A DNA stretch of 64,000 bases from CAZHTS01 sp964535315. GTDB taxonomy: Bacteria > Chloroflexota > Anaerolineae > Anaerolineales > Anaerolineaceae. Position 1 is the first letter of the stretch. Every line of letters starts with the position of its first letter. Below the pieces are notes generated by a model, which saw only the letters and a program-made list of their open reading frames with translations, did no database searches and was not told where the DNA came from. Location of the stretch: assembly GCA_964535315.1 (NCBI GenBank), contig CAZHTS010000009.1, positions 1 through 64,000 of the forward strand, in the 5' to 3' direction. Shown in pieces: positions 8,484 to 17,911 of this stretch. The position numbers and the translations under genes were made by a program.

Positions 8484-11141
8484 TCACAGCCAGCCGCGCT
8501 GGCGGGCGGTTTCGACCGCCTGGGTGCGGTTGTTGACGCCGAGCTTACTGTAGATCTCTTTGACGTAGAAGCGCACGGTGTTGACGGTGATGACCAGCCG
8601 CCCGGCAATTTCTTCATATTTCAACCCCCCGGCCATCAGGCGCAGCACCTCGAGCTCGCGCTCGGTCAGTTCGCTGCGCACACCCGCCGCAGCAGGGTCG
8701 TCCGGAAAGGCCGCCAGCAGACGTTTGAGATAAGCCGGCTGCGGGCTGTCTCCCAGGCACAGGCGCAGCAGCCCGGCCAGCTGCGGGCCCTCGTCGACAA
8801 AAATGCGCAGGTAGCCCTCCGGCTCGCCCAGCGCCAGCGCCGCCCGAAGGTCTTCCTGGCTGGCGGCGCCCTCACCCAGGGCAGCGTACAGCCGGGCGCG
8901 CAGCAGCAGCGCCTGCAACGCCACCCCGGAGCGCCGGCCCTTTTGAGCGTTGGCAATCAACTGCCCGGCCACGGTCAGCGCTTCGGGGTCGGGCGCCCCG
9001 CCGGCGCGGGCCAACACCACGCGCAGCGCCGCCAGGTAAAGCAGTTCCAACGGCTGGATGGCCGCCTCGTCCGGCAGTTGCAACGCCGCAAGCGCCAGCC
9101 CGTGCGCCGCCAGGGTCGCTCCGGCCAGTCCGGGTTCACCCTGCGCCAGATAGATGCGCACCTGTTGCGCGATCACCTCGGGCTTGAGCCAGGCCGGGAC
9201 GCCCGACGCCAGCAAATCGGCCGCCTGCTGGATACTGTGCGCCGCCCGCGGCAGGTCGCCTTCGGCCAGATCCAGGCGCGCCAGCAGCACATGGGTATAC
9301 ACCACCCCGGCGTTGTGCCCCGACAGGTTGCTCAACTGGCCGGAGCGCAGAAAATGAGCGCGCGCTTCCCGGAGCATGTTCCATTCGTAATACACCATGC
9401 CCAGCGTACCGTAGACCGTCCCGGCGATGGGCGGCGTCGGGCCGCGCCCGTGTTCGATGCGCTCGATCGCCTGGCGACCGGTCTCGACGGCCAGGTGCAG
9501 CTGCCCGTGCTGGATGGCCATCAGCGTCAGCGCCGAAGCGGCCATCATTTCGCACAGGATGTTGTCGGCCGCCCGCCCGTAGTGAATCGCCTGGCGGTAG
9601 GCGTCCACCAGCCCGGCGTAGTCGCCGGTCAGGCGGCAGGCGCCGCCCAGCCCCAGGTAAGCCAGGCTGTGGACGTAGAAGTCCTGCGCCGGGGCGTTTT
9701 GCAGGGCCAGCCGGCTCAGGCGCAGACCCTCGGCCGGTTGGCCCTGCACGTTGCACAGGTTGGCCCGCAGGGCCAGCCACTCGGCGCGCAACGCCGGCGG
9801 CTCGTCCAGACGGCTCAACGCCGCGTCTGCCAGTTGCAGGTAAGCGCCGATTCTGGCATAACTGCCGCGCAGCAGGTGCATCCAGGCAAACGCCAGGCAC
9901 GTACGCGGGCTGCGCTCCTGCCACTGCGACGGCAAAGCCTGCATCCAGCCTTCCACCGTTTTGCCGTATCCCTGCAAGAGGGTGGGCATGGCGTACTGTT
10001 CGAGCAGCGCCGCCGCCTCGGGATAATCGGCCGCCGCCAGGGCGTGGGCAATGGCCTCGCCCGCCATGCCCGCCTGGCGATACCAGCGGCCGGCGCGCCG
10101 GTGCAGTTCGGCAAGTTGTTCTTTGGGCAGGCGGCTCTGCTGGCTGCGCAGCAGATCGACAAACAGGTGGTGATAGCGATACCAGCGCTGCTCGTCGTCC
10201 AGAGGGGTCAGAAACAGGTTGGCGTTAAACAGGCGTTCGAGCAACCGGCCGCCGTCGCTGCGCCCGGTAACGGCGTCGCACAGGTCGCCGTTCAGGCGTT
10301 CGAGGATCGAGGTTTGCAGCAGGAAATATTGGATTTCCTCCGGCTGCCGGCCGAGCACTTCTTCGGTCAGGTAGCCGAGGATGTAGCGGTGGCTGCCGCT
10401 CAGGGCGGCGATGAAACTGGCCGGCTCGGCCCGGCCGCGCATCGACAGCCCGGCCAGTTGCAGCCCGACCACCCAGCCTTCCGTACGGCTCTCCAGGGCA
10501 GCGACGTCCTCATCCGACAGTTGCAGCCCCATTCCATCGTTCAGGAACTGCTGCGCTTCGCGCTGGCTGAAACGCAGATCGCCGGCGCGCAGCTCGTTGA
10601 GCAGGCGGTTGGCCCGCAGACGGGCCAGCGGCAGCGGCGGGTCTTCGCGCGTCATCAACACCAGGTGCAGATGCGCCGGCAGGTTGGTGATCAATTTCTC
10701 CAGCAGGGTCAGGATGGCGTCATCCTGCAGCACGTGCAGATCATCGAGCGCCAGGACAAAATCGTACTCCAGCGCCAGGAGATCGTTGATCAACAGCGTG
10801 GCGCTCACCTCGGCCGGCGGCGTCTGACCGGCGCCCAGGCTGTTTTCGATCTCCCGTCCAATTTGCGGCGCCACGCGCTGCAGCGCCGCCACCAGATAGG
10901 CCAGAAAACTGGCCGGGTCGTCGTCGCCGGGGTCGAGCGCCAGCCAGGCGACCGGCCGTTGCAGCCCATCCAGCCAGTCGGCCACACAGGTGGTCTTGCC
11001 AAAACCGGCCGGGGCCGAGACGAGCGTGATCTGGCAGCCGGCCGCCAGCCCTTCGTTCAAGCGCCGGGTGAGCTGCGGACGGGCCACCCGCCGCGGGTGC
11101 GGGGCAGGACGGTGAAACTTGGTGGCCAGTAGATGCAACAT
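8484..11141 (-). CDS. MalT-like LuxR family ATP-dependent transcriptional regulator (LAL/STAND)
   Basis: An 885-residue regulator of typical MalT size. Residues 42-51 (SAPAGFGKTT) are the Walker A loop and FVLALDDLHVL is Walker B of the STAND ATPase. A long TPR-like helical region fills roughly 350-810. The C-terminus is a LuxR-type helix-turn-helix beginning LTERELEVLRLMAGG and ending near the last residue. Proteins of this type oligomerise on binding ATP and an inducer, then activate target promoters. The MFS transporter gene lies immediately upstream (18 bases) on the same strand. The inducer is unknown. Confidence 0.93.
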   Translation of the reverse strand: MLHLLATKFHRPAPHPRRVARPQLTRRLNEGLAAGCQITLVSAPAGFGKTTCVADWLDGLQRPVAWLALDPGDDDPASFLAYLVAALQRVAPQIGREIENSLGAGQTPPAEVSATLLINDLLALEYDFVLALDDLHVLQDDAILTLLEKLITNLPAHLHLVLMTREDPPLPLARLRANRLLNELRAGDLRFSQREAQQFLNDGMGLQLSDEDVAALESRTEGWVVGLQLAGLSMRGRAEPASFIAALSGSHRYILGYLTEEVLGRQPEEIQYFLLQTSILERLNGDLCDAVTGRSDGGRLLERLFNANLFLTPLDDEQRWYRYHHLFVDLLRSQQSRLPKEQLAELHRRAGRWYRQAGMAGEAIAHALAAADYPEAAALLEQYAMPTLLQGYGKTVEGWMQALPSQWQERSPRTCLAFAWMHLLRGSYARIGAYLQLADAALSRLDEPPALRAEWLALRANLCNVQGQPAEGLRLSRLALQNAPAQDFYVHSLAYLGLGGACRLTGDYAGLVDAYRQAIHYGRAADNILCEMMAASALTLMAIQHGQLHLAVETGRQAIERIEHGRGPTPPIAGTVYGTLGMVYYEWNMLREARAHFLRSGQLSNLSGHNAGVVYTHVLLARLDLAEGDLPRAAHSIQQAADLLASGVPAWLKPEVIAQQVRIYLAQGEPGLAGATLAAHGLALAALQLPDEAAIQPLELLYLAALRVVLARAGGAPDPEALTVAGQLIANAQKGRRSGVALQALLLRARLYAALGEGAASQEDLRAALALGEPEGYLRIFVDEGPQLAGLLRLCLGDSPQPAYLKRLLAAFPDDPAAAGVRSELTERELEVLRLMAGGLKYEEIAGRLVITVNTVRFYVKEIYSKLGVNNRTQAVETARQRGWL

Positions 11142-11159
11142 GCTTACCTGCCTGAACGT

Positions 11160-12371
11160 TCAGGAAATGGTGTTCCCCTGCGCCTTCACCGCGGGCCGTA
11201 CCCGAAGCTGGAAGGCCGCCCCCAGCAGCAATAACAGCGCCCCCGCCAGGTAGATGGACTGCAAACCCACCCGCGGGCTGAGGCTCAACGCCAGCAGCGG
11301 GCCCAGCGAACTGCCCACGTCGCCGGCGGTTGAATAGACGCCCATCCCCGCCCCCTGTTGGCCGGCGGGCAGGGCGTCGCCCATCGCCGCCGCCAGCGTC
11401 GAAATGGCCGTCCCGGCCCCGGCTGCCCCGGCCAGGATGGCAATCACCACCAGCGGCAGGCTGGCGGCGTAAGCCAGCAGCGCCATGCTGGCGGCGCTCA
11501 ATACCAGGCTGGCCAGGATGACCGGCCGCCGCCCGCCGCGCCCGTCCGAAAGACGCCCGCCCATCTGGCCGCAAAAGGCGGCCGCCAGCGAACGCAGCGC
11601 CAGCAGCATACCGCTGGCCGAGGCCACCCCAATGCTCAACTGGTCGCTCAGGCGCTGGGTGAGCAGCAGCGTCAACGTCGCCAGCAGGATACCGTCACCC
11701 ACGAACAGGTTGAGCGAAAAGAGCGCCATCGTCGTGCGCGCCGCCGGGTTGTGCAGCACCAGCGTCCTGGCGTGCTGCCACAGCCCGGCCAGACGCTGGC
11801 CCACGTTCGCCGTGGCGGCGTGCCGCCGGGCGGGGGGCAGCGTCTCGGGCAGGCGCAGCAGGGCCACCGCCAGCCCGACGGCCGAAAAAGCGGCGCAGAC
11901 CAGCATCGCCGGGCGGAACTGGATCACGTCCACCAGCACGCCGCCGATCAACGGCCCGGCGGCGTAGCCGGCCCACATCCAGATGTTGTACAAGCCGCTC
12001 CAATGGCCGCGGTTTTCGGGCGTGCTGGCGTCCAGCACCATGCTCATCCCACCCACATTGATCAACGCCCAGGCCAACCCCCACGCCACCCGGCTGAACA
12101 GGAAGGGCCAGAAGCCGTGCACCAGCCCATAGGCGGCGCTGGACAGCACCGCCAGCACCATCCCCAGCAGGAACAACGGCCGCCGCCCGACCCGATCCAT
12201 CAGGTAGCCCACCACCAGGTTGGCCGGCAGGCGCACCAGGCGGTGAATGCTGAGCAGGATGCCCATTTGCTCCACCCCCAGCCCGACCGTATCGAGCCGG
12301 GTGGCCAGGGCGGCAAACAGCGACAGATCGCCAAACAACGACAGGCAGACCGCCAGGCCCAGCGGTAACAA
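11160..12371 (-). CDS. Major facilitator superfamily transporter
   Basis: A 403-residue protein with twelve predicted membrane helices. The MFS signature between helices 2 and 3 is visible as GYLMDRVGRRPLFLLG, with a second copy GRLSDGRGGRRP between helices 8 and 9, as expected for the duplicated six-helix fold. These features fit a proton-coupled drug or metabolite exporter. It lies between an ArsB/SLC13-type permease and the MalT-like regulator on one strand with short gaps, so it may be cotranscribed with the regulator. Substrate not predictable. Confidence 0.9.
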   Translation of the reverse strand: MLPLGLAVCLSLFGDLSLFAALATRLDTVGLGVEQMGILLSIHRLVRLPANLVVGYLMDRVGRRPLFLLGMVLAVLSSAAYGLVHGFWPFLFSRVAWGLAWALINVGGMSMVLDASTPENRGHWSGLYNIWMWAGYAAGPLIGGVLVDVIQFRPAMLVCAAFSAVGLAVALLRLPETLPPARRHAATANVGQRLAGLWQHARTLVLHNPAARTTMALFSLNLFVGDGILLATLTLLLTQRLSDQLSIGVASASGMLLALRSLAAAFCGQMGGRLSDGRGGRRPVILASLVLSAASMALLAYAASLPLVVIAILAGAAGAGTAISTLAAAMGDALPAGQQGAGMGVYSTAGDVGSSLGPLLALSLSPRVGLQSIYLAGALLLLLGAAFQLRVRPAVKAQGNTIS

Positions 12372-12410
12372 TAAACGTTTGGGGGTGAGTGTGTTCGACA
12401 GGGTAATCTC

Positions 12411-13634
12411 CTACCAGACGAAGAATTGCAGCCAGAGCGTCCCGCTCAACAGCGAGAAAACGGTGATGATGGCCCCGGCGCGGGTGTACTCCCAAAAATC
12501 GAGCTGCACGCGCCAGCGCATGGCAATTTCGGCCACGATCAGGTTGGCCACCGAGCCCAGCAGCGTCAGGTTGCCGGCCAGGGTGGAGGCCGCCGCCAGC
12601 GTCAGCCAGCCCGCCGTCGGGTTAGACAGGGCCGGCACCACCGGCTTGAGCAGCAGCACCGCCGGCACGTTGGACACCAGGTTGCTGAGCACGACGGTGA
12701 TGATCGAAAAGCTCCACACCCCGGTCCCGGCCCCCAGGTTGGCCAGCGCAAACAGCTTCTGCGCCACGCCGTTGGCCTCCAGCGAACCGGTGACGACAAA
12801 CAACCCGGCAAAGAACACCAGCAGCCCCCAGTTGAACTCGGTGAACACGCTCTCCGGGTGCACCCGGCGGGTGAAGAGTAAGACACAGGCCGCCAGGAAG
12901 GAAGCCTCGGCGATCGGCACGCCCAACAGGAAGGCCGCCACCAGCCCGGCCACCACCAGCAGGCATTTGGTGAGCAGCGGGCGGTTGAACTCCACCGGCG
13001 GTTGTTCCACTGCTTCGAACGGCCGGTTGTGCAATTCCCACGGGTAGAGCCAGACCAGCGTCAGCCAGACGCCGCCCAACCCCAGCAGCGCCACCGGCGT
13101 CAGCGCCCGGGCAAAATCGACGTACGCAATGCCCGAGGCGACTCCCACGATCATGTTCTGCGGGTTGCCGGTCAACGTCGCCGTCGAGCCGATGTTGGCG
13201 GCCGTCGCCAGGGCGATCAGGTAGGGAATCGGGTTGCGTCGGGCGCGCTGCATGATATCCAGCACCAGCGGGGTAAACATCAGGCAGATAGTGTCGTTGA
13301 GGAACAGGGCGCTCAGCGCCCCGGCCAGGACGATTTCGAGCGCCAGGAACAGGCGCGGCGTGCGCGCCCAGCGCAGCAGCGCCCCACCCGCCAGCGCAAA
13401 GAAACCGGCCAGTTGCAGATTGGCGTTGATGACCATCATGCTGAACAGCAGCACCAGGGTGTCGATATCCACAAAACGGCCAATCTGCTCGAACTCGATC
13501 TGCCCGCTCACCAGCAGCAGCCCCACCCCCATCAGGGTAATGGTGGTGCGATTGGCGCGCAGGATCGGCCAGCGGCCAATGGCGATGCCGATATAGGTAA
13601 CGGTAACAATTGCAAGGGTAATCCAGAAACTCAC
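12411..13634 (-). CDS. ArsB/NhaD/SLC13-type (CitMHS-like) anion or Na+/H+ transporter
   Basis: A 407-residue ion-transporter-superfamily protein with about eleven membrane helices. Characteristic are FLNDTICLMFTPLV and the re-entrant ATAANIGSTATLTGNPQNMI, repeated in degenerate form as STLAGNLTLLGSVANLIVAE; the paired GN-P/L signatures occur in ArsB, NhaD and citrate-type carriers. The start overlaps the stop of the histidine kinase gene by four bases (13631-13634), so the kinase and transporter are translationally coupled. Whether the substrate is arsenite, a dicarboxylate or Na+ cannot be read from the sequence. Confidence 0.85.
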   Translation of the reverse strand: MSFWITLAIVTVTYIGIAIGRWPILRANRTTITLMGVGLLLVSGQIEFEQIGRFVDIDTLVLLFSMMVINANLQLAGFFALAGGALLRWARTPRLFLALEIVLAGALSALFLNDTICLMFTPLVLDIMQRARRNPIPYLIALATAANIGSTATLTGNPQNMIVGVASGIAYVDFARALTPVALLGLGGVWLTLVWLYPWELHNRPFEAVEQPPVEFNRPLLTKCLLVVAGLVAAFLLGVPIAEASFLAACVLLFTRRVHPESVFTEFNWGLLVFFAGLFVVTGSLEANGVAQKLFALANLGAGTGVWSFSIITVVLSNLVSNVPAVLLLKPVVPALSNPTAGWLTLAAASTLAGNLTLLGSVANLIVAEIAMRWRVQLDFWEYTRAGAIITVFSLLSGTLWLQFFVW

Positions 13635-14509
13635 GTATCACTTCCCGGCGGCCCGTCGTCGTCCGTCTGGACGGGCAGGGCGACCGTCACGGTCGTCCCC
13701 TGCCCGGGCTGCGCATCAATTTTCAGGCGCGCCCCAATCAGGGCGGCGCGTTCGTACAAACCCAGCACGCCGAAATGCCCGCTGCGGGCAAAATGATCGG
13801 GATGCGCCGGGATGATAAAGCCTCGCCCGTCGTCCCAAATGCATAATTCGATCTGCTGCGGCGTACCGGCCAGGCGCACCACCACCCGCCGGGCGTGGGC
13901 GTGACGCACGGCGTTATAAAGCGCCTCATGCGTCATGCGATATAACGCCAGTTCCACGTCACCCGGCAAACGGCGTTGCTCGCCCTCGAGTTGTAATTGC
14001 ACCTCCGGCCCGTCATCACGCCGGCTTTCTTTGACCAGCATTGCGAGGGCGGCGGCCAGCCCCAGGTCTTCCAGGTAAATCGGGCGCAGACCGCGCACCA
14101 TGCGGCGCAAATTGTGCATGGACTGCGTCACCATCTGCTGCAATTCGGCCAGCCGGGCGCGTTCGACCGGCGCGGCCTGCTCCAACTGCGCCAGTTGCAG
14201 GCGCTGGTTGAGAGCGATCAACGCCTGCAGGGTGTCGTCGTGCAGTTCGCGCGCCAGTTCGAGCCGTTCGCTCTCCTCGCGGGCGTGGATGGCGCCGATG
14301 TACTCGCGCAGGCTGCCGGCGGCGGCGCGCAAATTGCGCTCGCCGACCAGGGCGCGCATCGCATCGTGATGGAGCGTCTGGCTGGTGAACACCAACACCA
14401 GCAGCAGGCCGGTCAACGGCAAAACGGTGATCAGCAACAACCGCACGGTGAAGCCACGCCAGCGCAGACCGGGCAGCGAAAAAGATTGCCGTGGAGCCGT
14501 ACCGCTCAC
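13631..14509 (-). CDS. NarL/DesK-type sensor histidine kinase (HisKA_3)
   Basis: A 292-residue kinase. One membrane helix (about residues 22-44) is followed by a short coiled region and the HisKA_3 dimerisation domain with phospho-acceptor His in ELARELHDDTLQAL. The HATPase_c domain has its N box in THEALYNAVRHAHA and G1 box DDGRGF. There is almost no periplasmic sensor region, so it probably senses the membrane or a cytoplasmic cue. It follows the receiver gene by three bases and is coupled to the anion transporter gene downstream. Its expected partner is a NarL-type regulator, but the adjacent receiver protein lacks an output domain. Confidence 0.9.
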   Translation of the reverse strand: MSGTAPRQSFSLPGLRWRGFTVRLLLITVLPLTGLLLVLVFTSQTLHHDAMRALVGERNLRAAAGSLREYIGAIHAREESERLELARELHDDTLQALIALNQRLQLAQLEQAAPVERARLAELQQMVTQSMHNLRRMVRGLRPIYLEDLGLAAALAMLVKESRRDDGPEVQLQLEGEQRRLPGDVELALYRMTHEALYNAVRHAHARRVVVRLAGTPQQIELCIWDDGRGFIIPAHPDHFARSGHFGVLGLYERAALIGARLKIDAQPGQGTTVTVALPVQTDDDGPPGSDT

Positions 14510-14512
14510 GGC

Positions 14513-14896
14513 CTAATCGCCTGCCGCCGGGTCGGCCAGGTCAGCGGGCAACAACCCGAGCGAGACGGCGCGCATCACCGCCTCGGTGCGACTGGCCGCC
14601 TGGATGTAAGGCTCGTCGTCGTAGGCGGTCAGGATCAGGATGCCGACGTTGGGATGGTGCGCCTGCAGCCAGCGCGTGGTTTCGATGCCATTGCGGCGCG
14701 GCATCTGGATATCCAACACGGCCACGTCCGGCGGCTGTTGGGCGATCTGTTCGCACGCCTCGAGGCCATCGCCGGCCTCGGCAATTACTTCGATATCGCC
14801 GCTGCGTTCGAGGAATTGGCGGATACCGGCCCGCACCACGGCGTGGTCATCGGCCAGCAAGACGCGAATACGCCCAGCCCGGGGAGAAACGTTCAT
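14513..14896 (-). CDS. Truncated response-regulator receiver protein without output domain
   Basis: A 127-residue protein starting at MNVSPRAGR; an upstream in-frame ATG at 15049 would run through non-conserved sequence and is unlikely. The REC domain has the acidic pair in LLADDHAV, the phospho-acceptor Asp in VAVLDIQMP and the switch Thr in ILTAYDD. After PYIQAA the expected segment with the conserved Lys (GANGYLLK-type) is missing and the sequence runs into SRTEAVMRAVSLG and stops. There is no LuxR helix-turn-helix. It looks like a NarL-type regulator that suffered a short internal deletion and lost its DNA-binding half, or a specialised stand-alone receiver. Confidence 0.75.
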   Translation of the reverse strand: MNVSPRAGRIRVLLADDHAVVRAGIRQFLERSGDIEVIAEAGDGLEACEQIAQQPPDVAVLDIQMPRRNGIETTRWLQAHHPNVGILILTAYDDEPYIQAASRTEAVMRAVSLGLLPADLADPAAGD

Positions 14897-14975
14897 GCAA
14901 ATATTATACCGGACTTTGTCGCCTCTCCGCCCGTGCGGTTTCTCATCCCCAGACGAACGTGGTAGAATGTATGCC

Positions 14976-15986
14976 ATGAAGAAACGATGGCAGCTCGTGC
15001 TTGGAATCCTGATCAGCGTACTGTTTCTGTACCTGGCGTTGCGCGGCATGAAGCTGGAAGAAGCCTGGCAGGCGATCGTTCACGCTCGCTACGCCTGGAT
15101 TCTGCCCGGCATCGCCGTGTATTTCATCGGGGTGTGGGTGCGCGCCTGGCGCTGGCATTACCTGCTGCGTCCGCTCAAGCGCATCTCCACCGCCAGCATG
15201 TTCCCGATTGTGGCCATCGGCTACATGGGCAACAACATCTACCCGGCGCGCGCCGGCGAGGTGCTGCGCGCCGTGATCCTCAAGGATCGCGAGGGGGTGC
15301 CGGTCTCGGCCTCGCTGGCCACCATCATCGTCGAACGCATCTTTGACGGCGTGGTCATGCTGGCCTTCGTCTTCCTCAACCTGCCCGAACTGGCCCGCCT
15401 GACCGCCGACTCGGGTTTCGTCGGCAACATTCAGGATTTGGCGCTGATCGGCGCCGGCGTTTTCGTGGCTGCCCTGCTGGTCTTCCTGCTGGCGGCCATG
15501 TTCCCGCTGGTCACCGAACGGGTGGTCAATTTCTTGATCGACCGTCTGCTGCCCGACCGCTGGCGCGAGAAGGTGCGCGCCATCGCGCTGCGTTTCCTCA
15601 CCGGCCTGGAGTCGTTGCGCTCGCCGCAGGAAGCGCTGATGATCTTCTTCACCACCGCCATCATCTGGCTGCTCGAAACCGGCAAGTACTGGTTTGTGAT
15701 GCACGCCTTCTCGTTTGAAGTCAGCTTTTTTGCGCTGATGCTGATGAACGGTATCGTCAACCTGGCCACCACGCTGCCCTCGGCCCCCGGTTACGTCGGC
15801 ACCTTTGACGCCCCCGGCATCGCCGTATTGGTCGCTTACGGCGTGGGGCGCGAGGTGGCCGCCGGCTACACGCTCGTCCTGCACGTGGCGTTGTGGTTCC
15901 CCATCACCATTCTGGGCGCCTATTACTATCTGCGCCAGCCGCTGCGCTGGGGCAAAGCACTGGAAAATGCCCGTAGTGAGGCATAG
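14976..15986 (+). CDS. Flippase-like / lysylphosphatidylglycerol synthase TM-region (UPF0104) membrane protein
   Basis: A 336-residue integral membrane protein with about eight helices. The family signature GNNIYPARAGEVLRA after helix 3, and LPSAPGYVGTFDA near helix 7, are those of the AglD/LPG-synthase TM-region family. Members are linked to lipid-linked sugar or phospholipid translocation. Start chosen at ATG 14976 (MKKRW); ATG 14967 in frame is equally possible. It is followed nine bases later by an FAD oxidoreductase gene, a pairing seen in lipid/polysaccharide loci. Substrate unknown. Confidence 0.85.
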   Translation: MKKRWQLVLGILISVLFLYLALRGMKLEEAWQAIVHARYAWILPGIAVYFIGVWVRAWRWHYLLRPLKRISTASMFPIVAIGYMGNNIYPARAGEVLRAVILKDREGVPVSASLATIIVERIFDGVVMLAFVFLNLPELARLTADSGFVGNIQDLALIGAGVFVAALLVFLLAAMFPLVTERVVNFLIDRLLPDRWREKVRAIALRFLTGLESLRSPQEALMIFFTTAIIWLLETGKYWFVMHAFSFEVSFFALMLMNGIVNLATTLPSAPGYVGTFDAPGIAVLVAYGVGREVAAGYTLVLHVALWFPITILGAYYYLRQPLRWGKALENARSEA

Positions 15987-15995
15987 GAGCACACC

Positions 15996-17294
15996 ATGAA
16001 CATTGCCATCATTGGCGCAGGCTTTGGCGGCATGGCCGCCGCCCACGATCTGGTCAACGCCGGGCATAGCGTCACCATCTACGAAGCCTCCGAACGGGTG
16101 GGCGGGCTGGCGGTGGGTTTCAAAGAACCGCACTGGCAGTGGTCGGTCGAGCAGTTTTACCATCACTGGTTCACCTCCGATCGTTCGATGATGGGGCTGA
16201 TCGACGAGTTGGGGCTCAAACACAAGGTCGTCGTGCGCCGGCCCTACACCGTCATGTACCACAAAGACCAGTTCTACCCGTTTGATTCGATCCTCGCCGC
16301 CCTGATGTACCCCGGCCTGGGGTGGGGGATCAACAAGATTCGCTTTGGGCTGGTGGGGTTGTATCTGCGCCTGACCAACAACTGGCCGCCGCTCGAAAGC
16401 GTCACGGTTGAAGCGTGGATGCGCAAATGGGCCGGCGAAGCGGTGTACGAAGAGATGTGGGCGCCGATGATGGTTGGCAAGTTCGGCGAACGCTACGCCC
16501 ACGAGGTCAACATGGCCTGGATGTGGGCGCGTCTGCACTCACGCACCACCCAACTGGCCACCTATGAAGGCGGTTTTCAGGCCTTCGCCGACGACTTCGC
16601 CGATCACCTGCGCCAGCGCGGCGTGCGCATCCAGCTACGCACGGCGGTCGAGCGCATCGACCCGCTGCCCGGCGGCGGGCTGGGGCTTCAGGTGCCCGGC
16701 CAGGGCGAGCAGCGCTACGAGCGCTGCCTGGCGACCGTCTCGCCGGCGCTGCTGGCGCGCCTGGCGCCCGCCCTGCCCGAAGCGTATCTGTCCGGGCTGC
16801 TGGCGCTCAAAAACCTGGGGGCGGTGGTGATGGTGCTGGCCGTGCGCCACCAGCTTTCCGAAAAGGGCTACTACTGGTTCAACCTGCCCAAGAAAGCCGG
16901 GTTCCCCTTCCTGGCGCTGGTCGAGCACACCAACTTCCTCTCGCCCGAATACTTCGGCGGCGACCACATCCTGTACTGCGGCGATTATCTCGAGAACGAC
17001 CACGAGTATTTCAAGCTGAGCAAGGAAGAATTGCTCGAGCGCTTCCTGCCGGCCTTGCGGCACGTCAACCCGCGCTTTGAGCCGGATTGGGTGCGCGCCA
17101 GCTGGCTGTTCCGCACCCACTACGCCCAGCCGGTGCCGCTGCGCAACCATTCGCGCAACATCCCCGCCATCCGCACCCCATTGGAAGGGCTGTATTTTGC
17201 CAGCATGAGCCAGGTCTACCCCTGGGATCGCGGCACCAACTATGCGGTTGAGATCGCCCGCCGCAGCGCGGCGCAGATGCTGGCAGACCATTAA
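15996..17294 (+). CDS. FAD/NAD(P)-dependent oxidoreductase (protoporphyrinogen oxidase / phytoene desaturase-like)
   Basis: A 432-residue flavoprotein. The N-terminal dinucleotide-binding GAGFGGMAAAHDL is followed by the second motif YEASERVGGLAVGF, and the C-terminal FAD-contact segment is GLYFASMSQVYPWDRG. This combination defines the amine-oxidase-like FAD family. YEGGFQAFADDFADHL is the conserved middle helix. It shares a transcript with the flippase-like gene nine bases upstream, which suggests a role in modifying a lipid-linked sugar or isoprenoid, as in UDP-galactopyranose mutase-like relatives. The reaction is not determined. Confidence 0.88.
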   Translation: MNIAIIGAGFGGMAAAHDLVNAGHSVTIYEASERVGGLAVGFKEPHWQWSVEQFYHHWFTSDRSMMGLIDELGLKHKVVVRRPYTVMYHKDQFYPFDSILAALMYPGLGWGINKIRFGLVGLYLRLTNNWPPLESVTVEAWMRKWAGEAVYEEMWAPMMVGKFGERYAHEVNMAWMWARLHSRTTQLATYEGGFQAFADDFADHLRQRGVRIQLRTAVERIDPLPGGGLGLQVPGQGEQRYERCLATVSPALLARLAPALPEAYLSGLLALKNLGAVVMVLAVRHQLSEKGYYWFNLPKKAGFPFLALVEHTNFLSPEYFGGDHILYCGDYLENDHEYFKLSKEELLERFLPALRHVNPRFEPDWVRASWLFRTHYAQPVPLRNHSRNIPAIRTPLEGLYFASMSQVYPWDRGTNYAVEIARRSAAQMLADH

Positions 17295-17416
17295 ACCTGT
17301 CAGGCATTCATCATATCAAGCGCATCTTTTTTTGTTACTTTCTGGATGAGTTTTGTCATACCTTTCAGGAAATTTGCCACTACAAAGCCGGGCGGGGTTT
17401 CAGTAACATAGCATAA

Positions 17417-17911
17417 ATGTTCAGACAGGAATATGCCCATCTCGCCATCTTTGAGGGCCTGAGCGCAGCACAGCTTGAATTGCTCTCTCCCTTATTAGAG
17501 ATCTGCCATTTCCCCACGGAAGAGACCATCTTCCAGCAGGGACAGGTGGCAGATTATCTCTATATTCTGTTGCTCGGAGAGGTGGTCATTCGCTACAAGC
17601 CGTACGATGGCCCGCCGTTGACCGTATCACGCATCGCGCCGGGCGGGGTGTTTGGCTGGTCGGCGGCGTTGGGGCGCCAGGAATACACCTCGGCGGCCGT
17701 GGCGGCCGGCCCGTGTGAGGCCTATCGCATCAGCGGGCAGGATTTGCAGCAATTATGCGAGCGCCACCCGGACGCCGGCGCCATGCTGTTGGAACGGCTG
17801 GCGAGCGTGATCACCGAGCGCCTGCGCGGCACGCACAACCAGATCCTCAACATCCTCAGCCAGGGCGTGGAGCGCAACGGGGATTGTTCCCCAAGGAGTG
17901 ATAAGAAATGA
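17417..17911 (+). CDS. Cyclic-nucleotide-binding (CRP/FNR sensor) domain protein lacking HTH
   Basis: A 164-residue protein made of one cNMP-binding beta-roll. EETIFQQGQVADYLYILLLGEV is split over the first strands (the GQ..D.LY.I..G pattern is diagnostic), and the phosphate-binding cassette region is APGGVFGWSAALG. The long C-helix follows, but the sequence ends before any helix-turn-helix. It therefore cannot bind DNA by itself. Its stop overlaps the start of the NifU-like gene by four bases, so the two products are made together, hinting at a link between a small-molecule or redox signal and Fe-S assembly. Confidence 0.85.
   Translation: MFRQEYAHLAIFEGLSAAQLELLSPLLEICHFPTEETIFQQGQVADYLYILLLGEVVIRYKPYDGPPLTVSRIAPGGVFGWSAALGRQEYTSAAVAAGPCEAYRISGQDLQQLCERHPDAGAMLLERLASVITERLRGTHNQILNILSQGVERNGDCSPRSDKK

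Noticed and set aside
8421..11132. 903-codon open frame opposite the MalT-like regulator
   Set aside because: Mirror frame of the regulator; Gln/Arg-rich low-complexity translation without motifs, while the minus-strand frame has all STAND and LuxR motifs.
14640..14975. Upstream extension of the flippase-like gene
   Set aside because: It would overlap the receiver gene on the other strand and adds non-membrane, motif-free sequence; family homology starts at about 14976.
17295..17416. Terminator or attenuator between the FAD oxidoreductase and the cNMP-binding protein genes
   Set aside because: A T-run is present but no stable stem precedes it.
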